This document shows, piece by piece, positions 17,061 to 25,290 of a stretch of DNA of 64,000 bases. The position numbers and the translations under genes are program-made. Under the pieces are notes generated by a model that saw only the letters and a program-made list of their open reading frames with translations, ran no database searches and had not been told where the DNA came from. Numbering within the stretch: position 1 is the stretch's first letter; each line of letters begins with the position of its first letter. The stretch is from Rhizobium sp. N324 (GTDB lineage: Bacteria; Pseudomonadota; Alphaproteobacteria; Rhizobiales; Rhizobiaceae): positions 310,001 to 374,000 of the forward strand of contig NZ_CP013634.1 of NCBI RefSeq assembly GCF_001664485.1. The letters are read 5' to 3'.

Positions 17061-17094
17061 CGCGAAATCCCCCTCCCCGAGATCCCGTCTGATT

Positions 17095-17108
17095 TGAAAT
17101 CGATTACA
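17095..17108. promoter_or_regulatory. LacI-family operator (site 2)
   Basis: TGAAATCGATTACA is the exact reverse complement of site 1 (12315-12328). It sits 14 bases before the start codon of the alpha-glucosidase gene, in the 62-bp gap after the ATPase. It could control a separate internal promoter, act as a roadblock, or loop with site 1 about 4.8 kb away. Confidence 0.75.
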
Positions 17109-17122
17109 GATACGAGAGCGAA

Positions 17123-18817
17123 ATGAACTCTGTCCAAGCAAACGAGCAGCAAACCCCTTGGTGGAAATCCGCGGTCATTTACCAGATATACCCCAGAAGC
17201 TTCCTTGACACGAACGGTGACGGCGTAGGTGATCTGAGGGGCATTATTCAGAAGCTGCCTTACATCAAGTCGCTGGGCGTCGATGCAATCTGGCTCGGCC
17301 CGATCTGCTCTTCTCCGAATGACGACATGGGGTATGACGTCAGTGACTATCGTCAGATCATGACCGAGTTCGGAACGATGGCGGACTTCGATGAGCTCAT
17401 GAGCTTAGCAAAAGCTGCCGAGCTGAAAGTCATTGTCGACCTCGTTCTCAACCATTCCTCCGATGAGCATTCTTGGTTCATAGAGTCGAGGTCGTCGCGG
17501 GACAATCCTTATCGAGATTACTATATTTGGAGAGATGCCAAAGGTAACGGCGAGCCCTCAAATTGGGAATCGGTATTTAGCGGCTCCACCTGGGAGTTCG
17601 ATGAAGCTTCGGGTCAATACTATCTCCACCTATATAGCCGCAAGCAGCCGGATCTTAACTGGGAGAATCCCGAGGTCAGGCGTGAGCTGTTCAATGTGGT
17701 TCAGTTTTGGATAGATAAGGGCGTCGATGGATTTCGTCTCGACACAATTACGACGATTTCCAAAGCCCCAGACTTCCCGGACGCCCCGGTGGTTGATTCA
17801 ACGCGAAGCCGACAGCCTGCAACGCAGTATTACATGAATGGTCCGCGGATGATGGAATATCTTCGCGAATTCCACGATGTGTTGCTGTCCGATCCTGCGC
17901 TGGTCACGATTGGCGAAGCCCCAGGCGCCACCCCCTTGCAGGCGCTCGATCTGATCGACAGCAAGGCTGGGGTTATGGATATGGTAATCCAGTGGGAGCA
18001 TATCGAAGCCGATCCTGGCACTGGTGGAAAGTGGGGACCGGAATGGTGGACGGTTCCCCATTTCCGGAAGATTATGTCTGCCTGGCAAAGAGGCCTCGCC
18101 GGGAAAGGATGGAACACCCTCTATCTCAACAATCATGATCAGCCGAGAGCTGTATCCCGCTTCGGCGATGACGCGAAATACCACAGCGAGTCTGCCAAGA
18201 TGCTCGCAACATGCATCCATCTCCTCCAGGGCACGCCTTTCGTATACCAAGGGGAAGAAATCGGCATGACGAACGTCGCCTTTGCCTCGATTGGCGACTA
18301 CCGATGTGTCGAAACCCTCAATATGTATCAAAAGGAGCGAGCTGCTGGTGTGAGCGATGCCACGCTCATGGAACGCATCCATCGCAAGAGCCGCGATAAC
18401 GCCCGCACGCCAATGCAGTGGACGGGCAAACCTAACGGGGGCTTCACCGGGGCGAAGCCATGGATTGCCGTCAATCCGAACTATGCCGCCATCAACGTCG
18501 AAAAACAGGAAGACGATGTTCTGTCGGTCTTGAATTATTATCGAAAGCTTATCGCATTGCGGAAGTCGAATCCCGTCATCGTTCACGGCTCTTATGCGGA
18601 TGTCGATACGAATAGTGATTGGGTCTATGCCTTCAAGCGCTCGCGCGATGGGACCGAACTCCTTTGCATCAATAATTTCTCGGCCAACGACATTCCGTTC
18701 CGTGCTCCGCTCCCTTCGAACGCTGACTCCATTGAGGTGATTATCGGAAATTATGAAGATGATTACGCAAGGAGCGTGCGTCCGTTCGAAACTCGGGTGT
18801 ATAGGTATAGAACATGA
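17123..18817 (+). CDS. GH13 alpha-glucosidase
   Basis: A 564-residue cytoplasmic glycoside hydrolase family 13 enzyme of the alpha-glucosidase/oligo-1,6-glucosidase group. Conserved regions are all present: DLVLNH (106-111), the nucleophile D207 in GFRLD, the acid/base E265 in VTIGEA and D339 in NNHDQ; QPDLNW lies at 175-180 and a calcium-site-like DTNGDGVGDL at 29-38. The residue after the nucleophile is threonine, which in this group favours alpha-1,4 (or less strict) over strict alpha-1,6 linkages. No signal peptide is present, so it acts on an imported alpha-glucoside. Its operator (17095-17108) ties it to the importer and amidohydrolase. Confidence 0.92.
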   Translation: MNSVQANEQQTPWWKSAVIYQIYPRSFLDTNGDGVGDLRGIIQKLPYIKSLGVDAIWLGPICSSPNDDMGYDVSDYRQIMTEFGTMADFDELMSLAKAAELKVIVDLVLNHSSDEHSWFIESRSSRDNPYRDYYIWRDAKGNGEPSNWESVFSGSTWEFDEASGQYYLHLYSRKQPDLNWENPEVRRELFNVVQFWIDKGVDGFRLDTITTISKAPDFPDAPVVDSTRSRQPATQYYMNGPRMMEYLREFHDVLLSDPALVTIGEAPGATPLQALDLIDSKAGVMDMVIQWEHIEADPGTGGKWGPEWWTVPHFRKIMSAWQRGLAGKGWNTLYLNNHDQPRAVSRFGDDAKYHSESAKMLATCIHLLQGTPFVYQGEEIGMTNVAFASIGDYRCVETLNMYQKERAAGVSDATLMERIHRKSRDNARTPMQWTGKPNGGFTGAKPWIAVNPNYAAINVEKQEDDVLSVLNYYRKLIALRKSNPVIVHGSYADVDTNSDWVYAFKRSRDGTELLCINNFSANDIPFRAPLPSNADSIEVIIGNYEDDYARSVRPFETRVYRYRT

Positions 18818-18840
18818 ATCGCTGAAAAAGACGGGGTCTA

Positions 18841-19839
18841 ATGACGAGGAAAGTAGGGAAGCTGTCTATCCAGGACATCGCAGAGATGGCTGAGGTTTCG
18901 ACGGCAACCGTATCCAGGGTGGTCAACGGATATCCGCACATCACACCGGAGAAACGGGAGCGCGTCCTTAAGGTGATCAAGCAGATGCAGTACGAGCCAA
19001 GCTCGATTGCACGCGAGTTGCGTATGTCGCAGACGCGGCGGATCATGGTTACGGCGGCAAACCTTACTTCCCCTGTCGTCGATGAATTGTTTCGGGGGAT
19101 GGAGCGCCGAGCGACGGAAGGAGGGTACAAGGTATTTTTTGCTCCAACCTCGAAAACCTACGACCGTGAGGTAGATCTCATGGATCAACTCGCAAAACGG
19201 GTCTTTGACGGCGCAGTCCTGTTCGGTAGTACTTTATCGGCCAAGGAGCTTGAAAAGGCTGCGAAGCGGTACAACATCGTACAATGTAGCGAATTCGTGC
19301 CTGCGCGGGTTGCGGGCGTTTCGATTGACGACGAGGCTGCCGCAAAAGACCTGACGGCCTATCTCCTATCGCATGGTCATAAGAGGATTGGTTTGCTGCG
19401 CAAGAGTTCGACCTACTCTGGCCAAGCGCGTGAGCGAGGCTATCGAGCGGCTTTGAAAGAAGCAGGCATGGCTGCTGATACCCCTCTTATTTTCGAGGCT
19501 GACTACACATATCAGGGCGGTATCGATGCAACCGCTACACTTCTTTCGTCCCATCCCGACATCACGTCAATATTCTGCACCAACGACCTGATGGCATTGG
19601 GGTGCATGAATGCCCTTCGCGCTTCTGGACGAAAAGTCCCAAACGATATCACCGTCGTTGGTTTTGACGGGACGATTGAATCCACAATGTGCGAGCCACA
19701 AATAACCACTATTTCGCAGCCGCACTTTGAAATCGGATATTGTTCTATGGATACCTTGATCAATACCATTGAAAGTGGCAGGCGGCAGTCTATGCATCGC
19801 TTCTTGCCCCATACACTAACGATCCGCGGATCCGCTTAG
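18841..19839 (+). CDS. LacI-family transcriptional regulator
   Basis: A 332-residue regulator with an N-terminal LacI helix-turn-helix (LSIQDIAEMAEVSTATVSRV, then VNGYPHITPEKRERVLKVI) at about residues 8-50 and the hinge helix PSSIARELR. The periplasmic-binding-protein-like effector domain includes GAVLFGSTLS, HKRIGLLRKS, FCTNDLMALGCMNAL and VVGFDGT. It begins 24 bases after the glucosidase stop and is probably co-transcribed with it. The paired 14-bp operators in this module have the geometry bound by this family, so it likely represses both units until a sugar effector arrives. Confidence 0.92.
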   Translation: MTRKVGKLSIQDIAEMAEVSTATVSRVVNGYPHITPEKRERVLKVIKQMQYEPSSIARELRMSQTRRIMVTAANLTSPVVDELFRGMERRATEGGYKVFFAPTSKTYDREVDLMDQLAKRVFDGAVLFGSTLSAKELEKAAKRYNIVQCSEFVPARVAGVSIDDEAAAKDLTAYLLSHGHKRIGLLRKSSTYSGQARERGYRAALKEAGMAADTPLIFEADYTYQGGIDATATLLSSHPDITSIFCTNDLMALGCMNALRASGRKVPNDITVVGFDGTIESTMCEPQITTISQPHFEIGYCSMDTLINTIESGRRQSMHRFLPHTLTIRGSA

Positions 19840-20311
19840 CGGCAAAAGCGGAACACGCGGCTCCGGCAGGATCAAGCTTGCTTCGACGCGCTGACGCCAA
19901 TGCGGGTCGAAGCATAATCGAGGCCGAAATCCACTTAGCGAAACGTTGCAAGCTGTTCAGGCAAACCGAGCTATCTCTGGTAGGACCGGCGCTCCACCTC
20001 CAATAGAAGAGCCGACGTACTTTGACGGGGGCGCCTTGACCCCTTCGCAGTACTTCAGGTGACGATCGTGCCACCGCCCGGGCGGGCATGATGACCCTGA
20101 AGTGCTCCCTGATTTGGGCGGGAGCTGGAATTTCCGGGGTTATAGCTGAGTTTGGCGGGGATGCCGGTGAGCTGTTCATAAGCGAAATCGGCACTCTACC
20201 TATCGCGCTATGTTCGCCAAGTGCAGTTTTTGCATTCGAACAAGCGTTTTTTGCCACTCGTGTTCGCCTTCGGCTGGCAACTAGATTGCCGCTTGTTTGA
20301 GGGGCGGACGG
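19840..20311. other. Intergenic stretch, no gene recognised
   Basis: These 472 bases hold only frames without family resemblance on either strand; the longest (minus strand, 155 codons) has an amino-acid make-up typical of a shadow frame. A decayed gene or IS remnant is possible but nothing specific could be identified. The promoter of the EamA gene must lie near its right end. Confidence 0.45.
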
Positions 20312-21199
20312 ATGGGCGTGAGATTTGCCGATGTTCCGGCATTGGCAGGGATTCCACTGTCTTTGGCGGCTTATTTTCTATTCAGTTCCAGCGACATGCT
20401 TGTAAAGGCGTTGACGCGGGAAGTCCCGGTTTTCCAGGTTGTCCTGCTTCAGGTGGCCTTCGCGTTCATACCGTTCATGCTTGTGGTGCTCCGGCGCGGC
20501 GGCTTCAGCAGACGTATCAGAAATCGCTCGCTGGTCGCCATTCGCGGCCTGCTCGCGGGCGTCAATACGCTTTGCGGCTTCTACGCCTTCTCGGCGCTTC
20601 CCCTGGCGGAGGTCTACGCGATCGTTTTCTGCACGCCGATCGTCGTTACGCTCGCTTCCATTCCCGTTCTCGGGGAAACCGTCGGAATGCACAGGATCGC
20701 CGTCATCGTCGCCGGCTTCCTCGGAATTCTCGTCATGATCGATCCGATCGCCACCCATTTCAGCCTGGCGCATCTGTCGGCCTTCGGCAGCGTCTTGGCG
20801 AGCGCGGCCGTCATCCTGATCATGCGGAAAATCGGCAAAGAAGAGGACCGGGTCAGCATGGTCGCAGCCGTGCTGGCCGGAATCCTGCTCGTCGGTTTGC
20901 CGGGCGCGCTCGTCCAATGGCAGCCTCTGAACGGCAAGGCCCTGCTCATTGCCGCCGGTTCCGGCTTTTTCATGGGCGTTGCGCAATTCGTGTCGCTCGA
21001 AGCCCTTCGCCGGGCGCCTGCGTCGGTAATCGCGCCCCTGCAATATACGATGCTCGTCTGGGCGCTTGCCTACGGCGTCGCGATATTCGACGACCCTGTG
21101 AAAGCCAATGTGCTGGCCGGAGCGCTGATCGTCATCGCCGCCAATCTTTATAACTTCCATCGGGAGCGCCTGCGCGCCCGGCGGATTATCGAGGCGTGA
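20312..21199 (+). CDS. EamA-family (DMT) transporter
   Basis: A 295-residue membrane protein of the drug/metabolite transporter superfamily with about ten membrane segments in two EamA repeats. Landmarks are AYFLFSSSDMLVKAL at the N-terminus, LAEVYAIVFCTPIVVTLASI in the first repeat and SVIAPLQYTMLVWALAYGVA in the second. Members usually export amino acids or metabolites; the substrate is unknown. The ATG at 20312 is preferred over a TTG 15 bases upstream. It is convergent with the LysR gene, 17 bases apart. Confidence 0.88.
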   Translation: MGVRFADVPALAGIPLSLAAYFLFSSSDMLVKALTREVPVFQVVLLQVAFAFIPFMLVVLRRGGFSRRIRNRSLVAIRGLLAGVNTLCGFYAFSALPLAEVYAIVFCTPIVVTLASIPVLGETVGMHRIAVIVAGFLGILVMIDPIATHFSLAHLSAFGSVLASAAVILIMRKIGKEEDRVSMVAAVLAGILLVGLPGALVQWQPLNGKALLIAAGSGFFMGVAQFVSLEALRRAPASVIAPLQYTMLVWALAYGVAIFDDPVKANVLAGALIVIAANLYNFHRERLRARRIIEA

Positions 21200-21216
21200 G
21201 ATCGATGAGGCGACCG

Positions 21217-22092
21217 TCAGGCGCCGAGATTATCGACGAGATACTGGCGAAGTCGCGCGATGGCGGGCTCGTTCCACCGGCTCTTGGAGGCATAGAAATA
21301 ATAGGAGTCCAGGTAGGTTTCCGTTGCAACCGCTTCCACCAGCCGGCCCTGACCGATTTCGGGCGCGACCAGGATCTCGTTGGCAAGCGCCACGCCCTGG
21401 CCGATCGCCGCGGCCTCGATGACGATATGCGCGTAGCCCAGCTTCTGGCCGCCGAGCGTCGAGGGAGCCTTGACGCCATTGGCGTGCAGCCATCTCACCC
21501 AAGCGTCGGTGGTCTGCTCGTGAAGCAGGGGAACCGAGAGCAGGTCGCGCGGCTCCGCCACCGGATGGCGTTCCAGGAAGTCGCGGCTGGCGACGGCGAT
21601 ATGCCTTGGCCGATAGAGTTCGACGGAGTTGCTGTAGGCGATGTACTCCCGCCCGTAGTGAACGGCGACATCGGCTTCGAAGCGCCGGAAATCCGGAAGA
21701 TGATCGGTTGCCCGCAACAGCACGACATCGACCCGGGCGGCGCGGTTGATCTCTTCGATCCGTGGCATTAGCCACGATTTGTTGAGGCCCGGTCCGCACC
21801 ACACCTTCAGCTGCTGGTGGCCCGACGGGCGAAGCATGAATGTCGCGTCGTCGATATGGTCGAATGCCACGGCGATACGCTCGTGATACTCCTTTCCCGC
21901 ATCGGTCAAACGCGTCTCGGCAAAGTTGCTGTCGAGCAGTTTGACCCCGAGCCAATTCTCGAGCTTGCGGACATGGCGCCCCACCACGGTGTGGTGGATC
22001 GACAGATTTTCCGCGGCCGAGCGGAGACTGCCGAGCCGGGCGACGGCATCGAAGGCCCGCAAGGCGGTGAGTGGTGGCAAATTACGAGGCAT
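21217..22092 (-). CDS. LysR-family transcriptional regulator (GcvA-like)
   Basis: A 291-residue regulator. The helix-turn-helix spans LPPLTALRAFDAVARLGSLR then SAAENLSIHHTVVGRHVRKL at about residues 5-45; the effector domain contains WLMPRIEEINRAARVDVVLL and AVHYGREYI. The start MPRNLPPLTALRAF matches the GcvA-type N-terminus; in-frame ATGs at 22134 and 22140 are alternatives. It diverges from the isomerase/DUF1080/importer operon, the classical LysR layout, and a T-N11-A palindrome lies between (22155-22167). Confidence 0.9.
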   Translation of the reverse strand: MPRNLPPLTALRAFDAVARLGSLRSAAENLSIHHTVVGRHVRKLENWLGVKLLDSNFAETRLTDAGKEYHERIAVAFDHIDDATFMLRPSGHQQLKVWCGPGLNKSWLMPRIEEINRAARVDVVLLRATDHLPDFRRFEADVAVHYGREYIAYSNSVELYRPRHIAVASRDFLERHPVAEPRDLLSVPLLHEQTTDAWVRWLHANGVKAPSTLGGQKLGYAHIVIEAAAIGQGVALANEILVAPEIGQGRLVEAVATETYLDSYYFYASKSRWNEPAIARLRQYLVDNLGA

Positions 22093-22154
22093 CGAACCCA
22101 CGGTTTCGTAAGGAGGCGGGACGAAAACTATCATGTGCATTTTTCGCAGTGTGG

Positions 22155-22167
22155 TGCATTTCGTGCA
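22155..22167. promoter_or_regulatory. Candidate LysR-binding box
   Basis: TGCATTTCGTGCA is a TGCA-N5-TGCA palindrome that fits the T-N11-A rule for LysR regulators. It lies 63 bases upstream of the assumed LysR start and 120 bases upstream of the divergent operon. A further GTGCATTTTTCGCA sequence just to its left could be a second half-site. Confidence 0.45.
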
Positions 22168-22287
22168 TTCCGGTTAGCGTTTTTTGCACCTCCCCGGGGC
22201 TCACGTTCGGCGCGATGGTCTTTCGCATGGAAACAGCTGAAGCGTTTTCGTTTTCCACCAAGACATCGAACCAGAGGATCAACTCCC

Positions 22288-23223
22288 GTGAGAATCGGTT
22301 TTTACACGAACTATTCCAAGGAAACCGCCGAGTTCGCCCATGAGGTCGGCTTCACCAGTCTGCAGCTCTCCGCCTGGCCGGGTTCGGCCCTCGACGCCAA
22401 CACGACGACCGACGCCGAGCTCGCGGAAATCCGCAGGGATCTCGACAGCAAGAATATCCAGATCTCGGCTCTGGGATATTATCCCAACTACCTGCATCCC
22501 GACGATCATGAACGCGAGGCGGCGCAAGCTTACCTGCCCAAGGTCATGAACCTCGCCTCTCGCCTCGGCGTCGAGGTGGTGGCGACCTTCGCCGGCCAGG
22601 ACCCGCGGCTCAATGTCGAGGAGAACATCCCTGCTTTTAAGGAGCTTTTCTCCCGGTATTGCGATCTCGCCGAAAAATCGAACGTGAAGATCGCCCTCGA
22701 AAATTGCCCGATGATCAACGTCGTAACGATGAAGGGCAACAACATCGCCTACAGCCCGGAAATCTGGGACGTAATCTTCGACGCCGTTCCCTCCGACCGC
22801 CTCGGCCTCGAATTCGATCCGTCGCATCTCGTCTGGCAGGGCATCGATTACTGCCAGGCGATCAAGGATTATGCCAGCAAGGTATTCCATGTTCACGCCA
22901 AGGACATGGAGATCGACCGGAAGATCCTCGCCCGGAGCGGGATTCTCGGGCGCTCCTTCGCGCCGAAAAAGGGCCTCGACCGCCGCTGGTGGCGCGCGCG
23001 CGCGCCGGGTTGGGGCGAGGTCGACTGGCCGAAGTTCATCAGCGCCGTCATCGTCTCGGGCTACCAGGGCAATCTCGACATCGAGCATGAGGATGACGTC
23101 TTCGCGAGCATGCAGACGATCCACTCGATCAGGTCGGAGGCCGACGTGGTCAGCAATTACAGCCAGGAGCGCGCCGGCTTGCGGCTCGGCTACAACACGC
23201 TTTCCAAGCTGATCGTGACGTGA
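22288..23223 (+). CDS. TIM-barrel sugar isomerase/epimerase (AP endonuclease 2 family)
   Basis: A 311-residue protein beginning MRIGFYTNYSKETAEFAHEV from a GTG start. The xylose-isomerase-like/AP_endonuc_2 barrel is shown by GFTSLQLSAWPG, ALENCPMINVV (metal Glu), LGLEFDPSHLVWQGIDY (Asp/His), KVFHVHAKDMEID (His) and the C-terminal LDIEHEDD (Glu), together a plausible divalent-metal site. Relatives isomerise or epimerise sugars, or deglycosylate 3-keto-glycosides. It opens the operon divergent from LysR and is 15 bases before the DUF1080 gene, a pairing known from 3-keto-glycoside catabolism. The frame is open far upstream, but that part is antisense to LysR. Confidence 0.85.
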   Translation: MRIGFYTNYSKETAEFAHEVGFTSLQLSAWPGSALDANTTTDAELAEIRRDLDSKNIQISALGYYPNYLHPDDHEREAAQAYLPKVMNLASRLGVEVVATFAGQDPRLNVEENIPAFKELFSRYCDLAEKSNVKIALENCPMINVVTMKGNNIAYSPEIWDVIFDAVPSDRLGLEFDPSHLVWQGIDYCQAIKDYASKVFHVHAKDMEIDRKILARSGILGRSFAPKKGLDRRWWRARAPGWGEVDWPKFISAVIVSGYQGNLDIEHEDDVFASMQTIHSIRSEADVVSNYSQERAGLRLGYNTLSKLIVT

Positions 23224-23238
23224 GGCGGGGAGGTTCAG

Positions 23239-23910
23239 ATGAGCAATTCAGCCGATATTTCCACCCTTGAAATCGTCGAGCCGACTGAAAAAATCGTGCT
23301 CTTCAACGGCAAGGATCTTTCCGGATGGTTCTCGGATATTCCGGCGCGTGACGAAGACCCGTCGTCGCCCGATATCGTCGAAGTCAATGATGGCGTCATC
23401 GTCACTCCCGGCAAGGCGGTGGGACATCTGGTTTCGGAAAACGCGTTTCGGAACTACCGCCTCGAAGTGGACTACCGATTGTCCGGCGAGGGCGGTGGCG
23501 GAAGCATTCTCGTCCATGTCTCGAAGCTTCGCATGCTTCGGACGAAATCGAAGAACATTTTCCCGCAATCGCTCGACGTGAAGATCCGGCATCATGATGC
23601 AGGCGATATCTACTGCATCATCGACAACATCCTCTGTGACAATCCCGAACGGCGACCGCTGGAAAAGGGCCAAAAGCCCGGCGGCGGCGATCAGGATGGC
23701 CGCCACATCGTCAAGATCGTCGACGCCGAAGCTCCGCTCGGCGAATGGAACAGGATGGCGTTCGAGTGCAAGGGACGCGCCCTGCGCATCTGGCTGAACG
23801 GCGTCCTCGTCAACGACGGTTACGATTGCACGACCGATCACGGCAAGGTCGCGCTGCAGGTGACGGAGCAGCGCGTCGAGTTTCGCCGGGTGGAAGTTTT
23901 TCCGCTCTAA
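23239..23910 (+). CDS. DUF1080 protein (3-keto-disaccharide hydrolase family)
   Basis: A 223-residue beta-sandwich protein of PF06439. Diagnostic features are the opening IVLFNGKDLSGWFSD, the DYRLSGEGGGGSILVHVS strand region, PQSLDVKIRHHDAGDIYCI and the closing GKVALQVTEQRVEFRRVEVF. Family members hydrolyse or eliminate 3-keto-glucosides formed by oxidation at C3. There is no signal peptide, so it would act in the cytoplasm on an imported substrate. No Gfo/Idh-type 3-dehydrogenase is encoded in the operon; oxidation would have to be supplied from elsewhere, or the imported compound is already a 3-keto sugar derivative (inference). Confidence 0.85.
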   Translation: MSNSADISTLEIVEPTEKIVLFNGKDLSGWFSDIPARDEDPSSPDIVEVNDGVIVTPGKAVGHLVSENAFRNYRLEVDYRLSGEGGGGSILVHVSKLRMLRTKSKNIFPQSLDVKIRHHDAGDIYCIIDNILCDNPERRPLEKGQKPGGGDQDGRHIVKIVDAEAPLGEWNRMAFECKGRALRIWLNGVLVNDGYDCTTDHGKVALQVTEQRVEFRRVEVFPL

Positions 23911-23980
23911 TCGCCGGTATCGGCGCGCCGGCCAGCCCCGCGCGCCGATGCACCACAAACCGAAGTCGGCAGGTCTTACC

Positions 23981-24643
23981 ATGTATCAACTTCAATTTCG
24001 GGATGTGCTCTCTGCCTGGAACCTGTTCCTGGATGGGCTGCTGCTCACCTTGGGCCTGTCCGGCATTGCTCTTGGCGGCGGGCTGCTGCTCGGCATCGCC
24101 GTCGCCGTAACGCGCGTCTATGGGCCTGGATGGGCGGCAAGGACGGTCACCGTCTATATCGAGGTCATCAGGAACACGCCGCTTCTGGTTCAGCTCTTCA
24201 CAGTCTATTTCGGACTGCCGAGCCTCGGCATCCGCATCCCCGGGCTCTATGCGGCGATGATCTGCTTCGTCATGTATCTCGGGGCATATCTCGCAGAGAT
24301 CATCCGTGCCGGCATCGAGGCCGTTCCGCAATCCCAGAAGGAAGCGGGGGCATGCCTTGGACTGTCGGGCTACCAGGTGTTCCGGTACGTCGTCCTCGTG
24401 CCCGCCATCAAGGACATGTTCCCGGCGCTCGCCAGCCAGTTCGTCTTCTTCATGCTGTCGACCTCGGTGGTCTCGCAAATCGCGGTATCCGACCTGTTCC
24501 ACATGGGCTCGATCGTCCAGGCGATGACCTATCGCGACTTCGAGATCTACCTGCTCATCGGCGCGCTCTATCTGGCGCTCGCCCTTCTCTTCAGGGCCGG
24601 TTTCGCCACCATCTACCTGCTGTGCTTTGGAGGGGACGAATGA
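23981..24643 (+). CDS. Amino-acid-type ABC transporter permease
   Basis: A 220-residue HisM/HisQ-family permease. It contains VYIEVIRNTPLLVQLFTVYF, the EAA loop AVPQSQKEAGACLGLSGYQV and several membrane segments. The ATG at 23981 places the first segment (LFLDGLLLTLGLSGIALGGG) correctly. It overlaps the next permease by 4 bp and sits 70 bases after the DUF1080 gene on the same strand, so it is probably in the same operon. Confidence 0.9.
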   Translation: MYQLQFRDVLSAWNLFLDGLLLTLGLSGIALGGGLLLGIAVAVTRVYGPGWAARTVTVYIEVIRNTPLLVQLFTVYFGLPSLGIRIPGLYAAMICFVMYLGAYLAEIIRAGIEAVPQSQKEAGACLGLSGYQVFRYVVLVPAIKDMFPALASQFVFFMLSTSVVSQIAVSDLFHMGSIVQAMTYRDFEIYLLIGALYLALALLFRAGFATIYLLCFGGDE

Positions 24644-25290
24644 TCCGCGACATCCAACTGCTCGACTTGCTGACGATCGTCGAGGCCGCCGGAACCACCC
24701 TTCTCCTCTCCCTGGTGGCATTCGCCGGATCGTCTCTGCTCGGGCTTCCTATCGCCGCACTCCGCCTTTCCCGCATCCCGCCGGTCCGGTGGCTCGCGAT
24801 CGTCTATGTGCAAATCGTGCAGGGCACGCCTCTCTTGGTCTGGCTGTTCCTTCTGTTCTTCGGGCTCGCCACGCTGGGCTTCAACATTTCCGCCTGGCTC
24901 GCGGTCTCGATCGGCTTCTCGATCTACGGCGGCGCGTTTCTGGGGGAGACCTGGTACGGCGCCTTGCGATCGGTCTCGGCCACGCAATGGGAGGCGGCAT
25001 CCTCGCTCGGGCTCGGCATCGTTCACCAGTTCACGCGGGTGATCCTGCCCCAGTCCATCCGGATTGCGATTCCGCCGACAATCGGCTTTGCCGTCCAGCT
25101 TCTCAAGAACACCTCGCTCGCATCGACCATCGGCGTCTACGAACTGACCCAGAGCGGTCAATTCCTCTCCGCGGCGACCTACAAGCCGCTGCTCGCCTAT
25201 TCGATCGTCGCAGCGATCTACTTCGTCATTTGCTACCCGCTCACCACGTGGAGCCGCGGCCGGGAAAGGAAGCTTGATGTCAATCGTTGA
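24640..25290 (+). CDS. Amino-acid-type ABC transporter permease, second subunit
   Basis: A 216-residue partner permease with YVQIVQGTPLLVWLFLLFFG, the EAA loop SVSATQWEAASSLGLGIVHQ and LLKNTSLASTIGVYELTQSG. It starts within the previous gene's stop (ATGA) after GGAGGGG and runs 14 bases into the ATPase gene. Confidence 0.9.
   Translation: MIRDIQLLDLLTIVEAAGTTLLLSLVAFAGSSLLGLPIAALRLSRIPPVRWLAIVYVQIVQGTPLLVWLFLLFFGLATLGFNISAWLAVSIGFSIYGGAFLGETWYGALRSVSATQWEAASSLGLGIVHQFTRVILPQSIRIAIPPTIGFAVQLLKNTSLASTIGVYELTQSGQFLSAATYKPLLAYSIVAAIYFVICYPLTTWSRGRERKLDVNR

Noticed and set aside
19790..20257. 155-codon minus-strand frame in the gap after lacI
   Set aside because: No recognisable family, overlaps the lacI 3' end, no ribosome-binding site; treated as non-coding or decayed DNA.
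21817..22287. N-terminal extension of the TIM-barrel isomerase gene
   Set aside because: The extra part is antisense to LysR; the family begins at the GTG at 22288.
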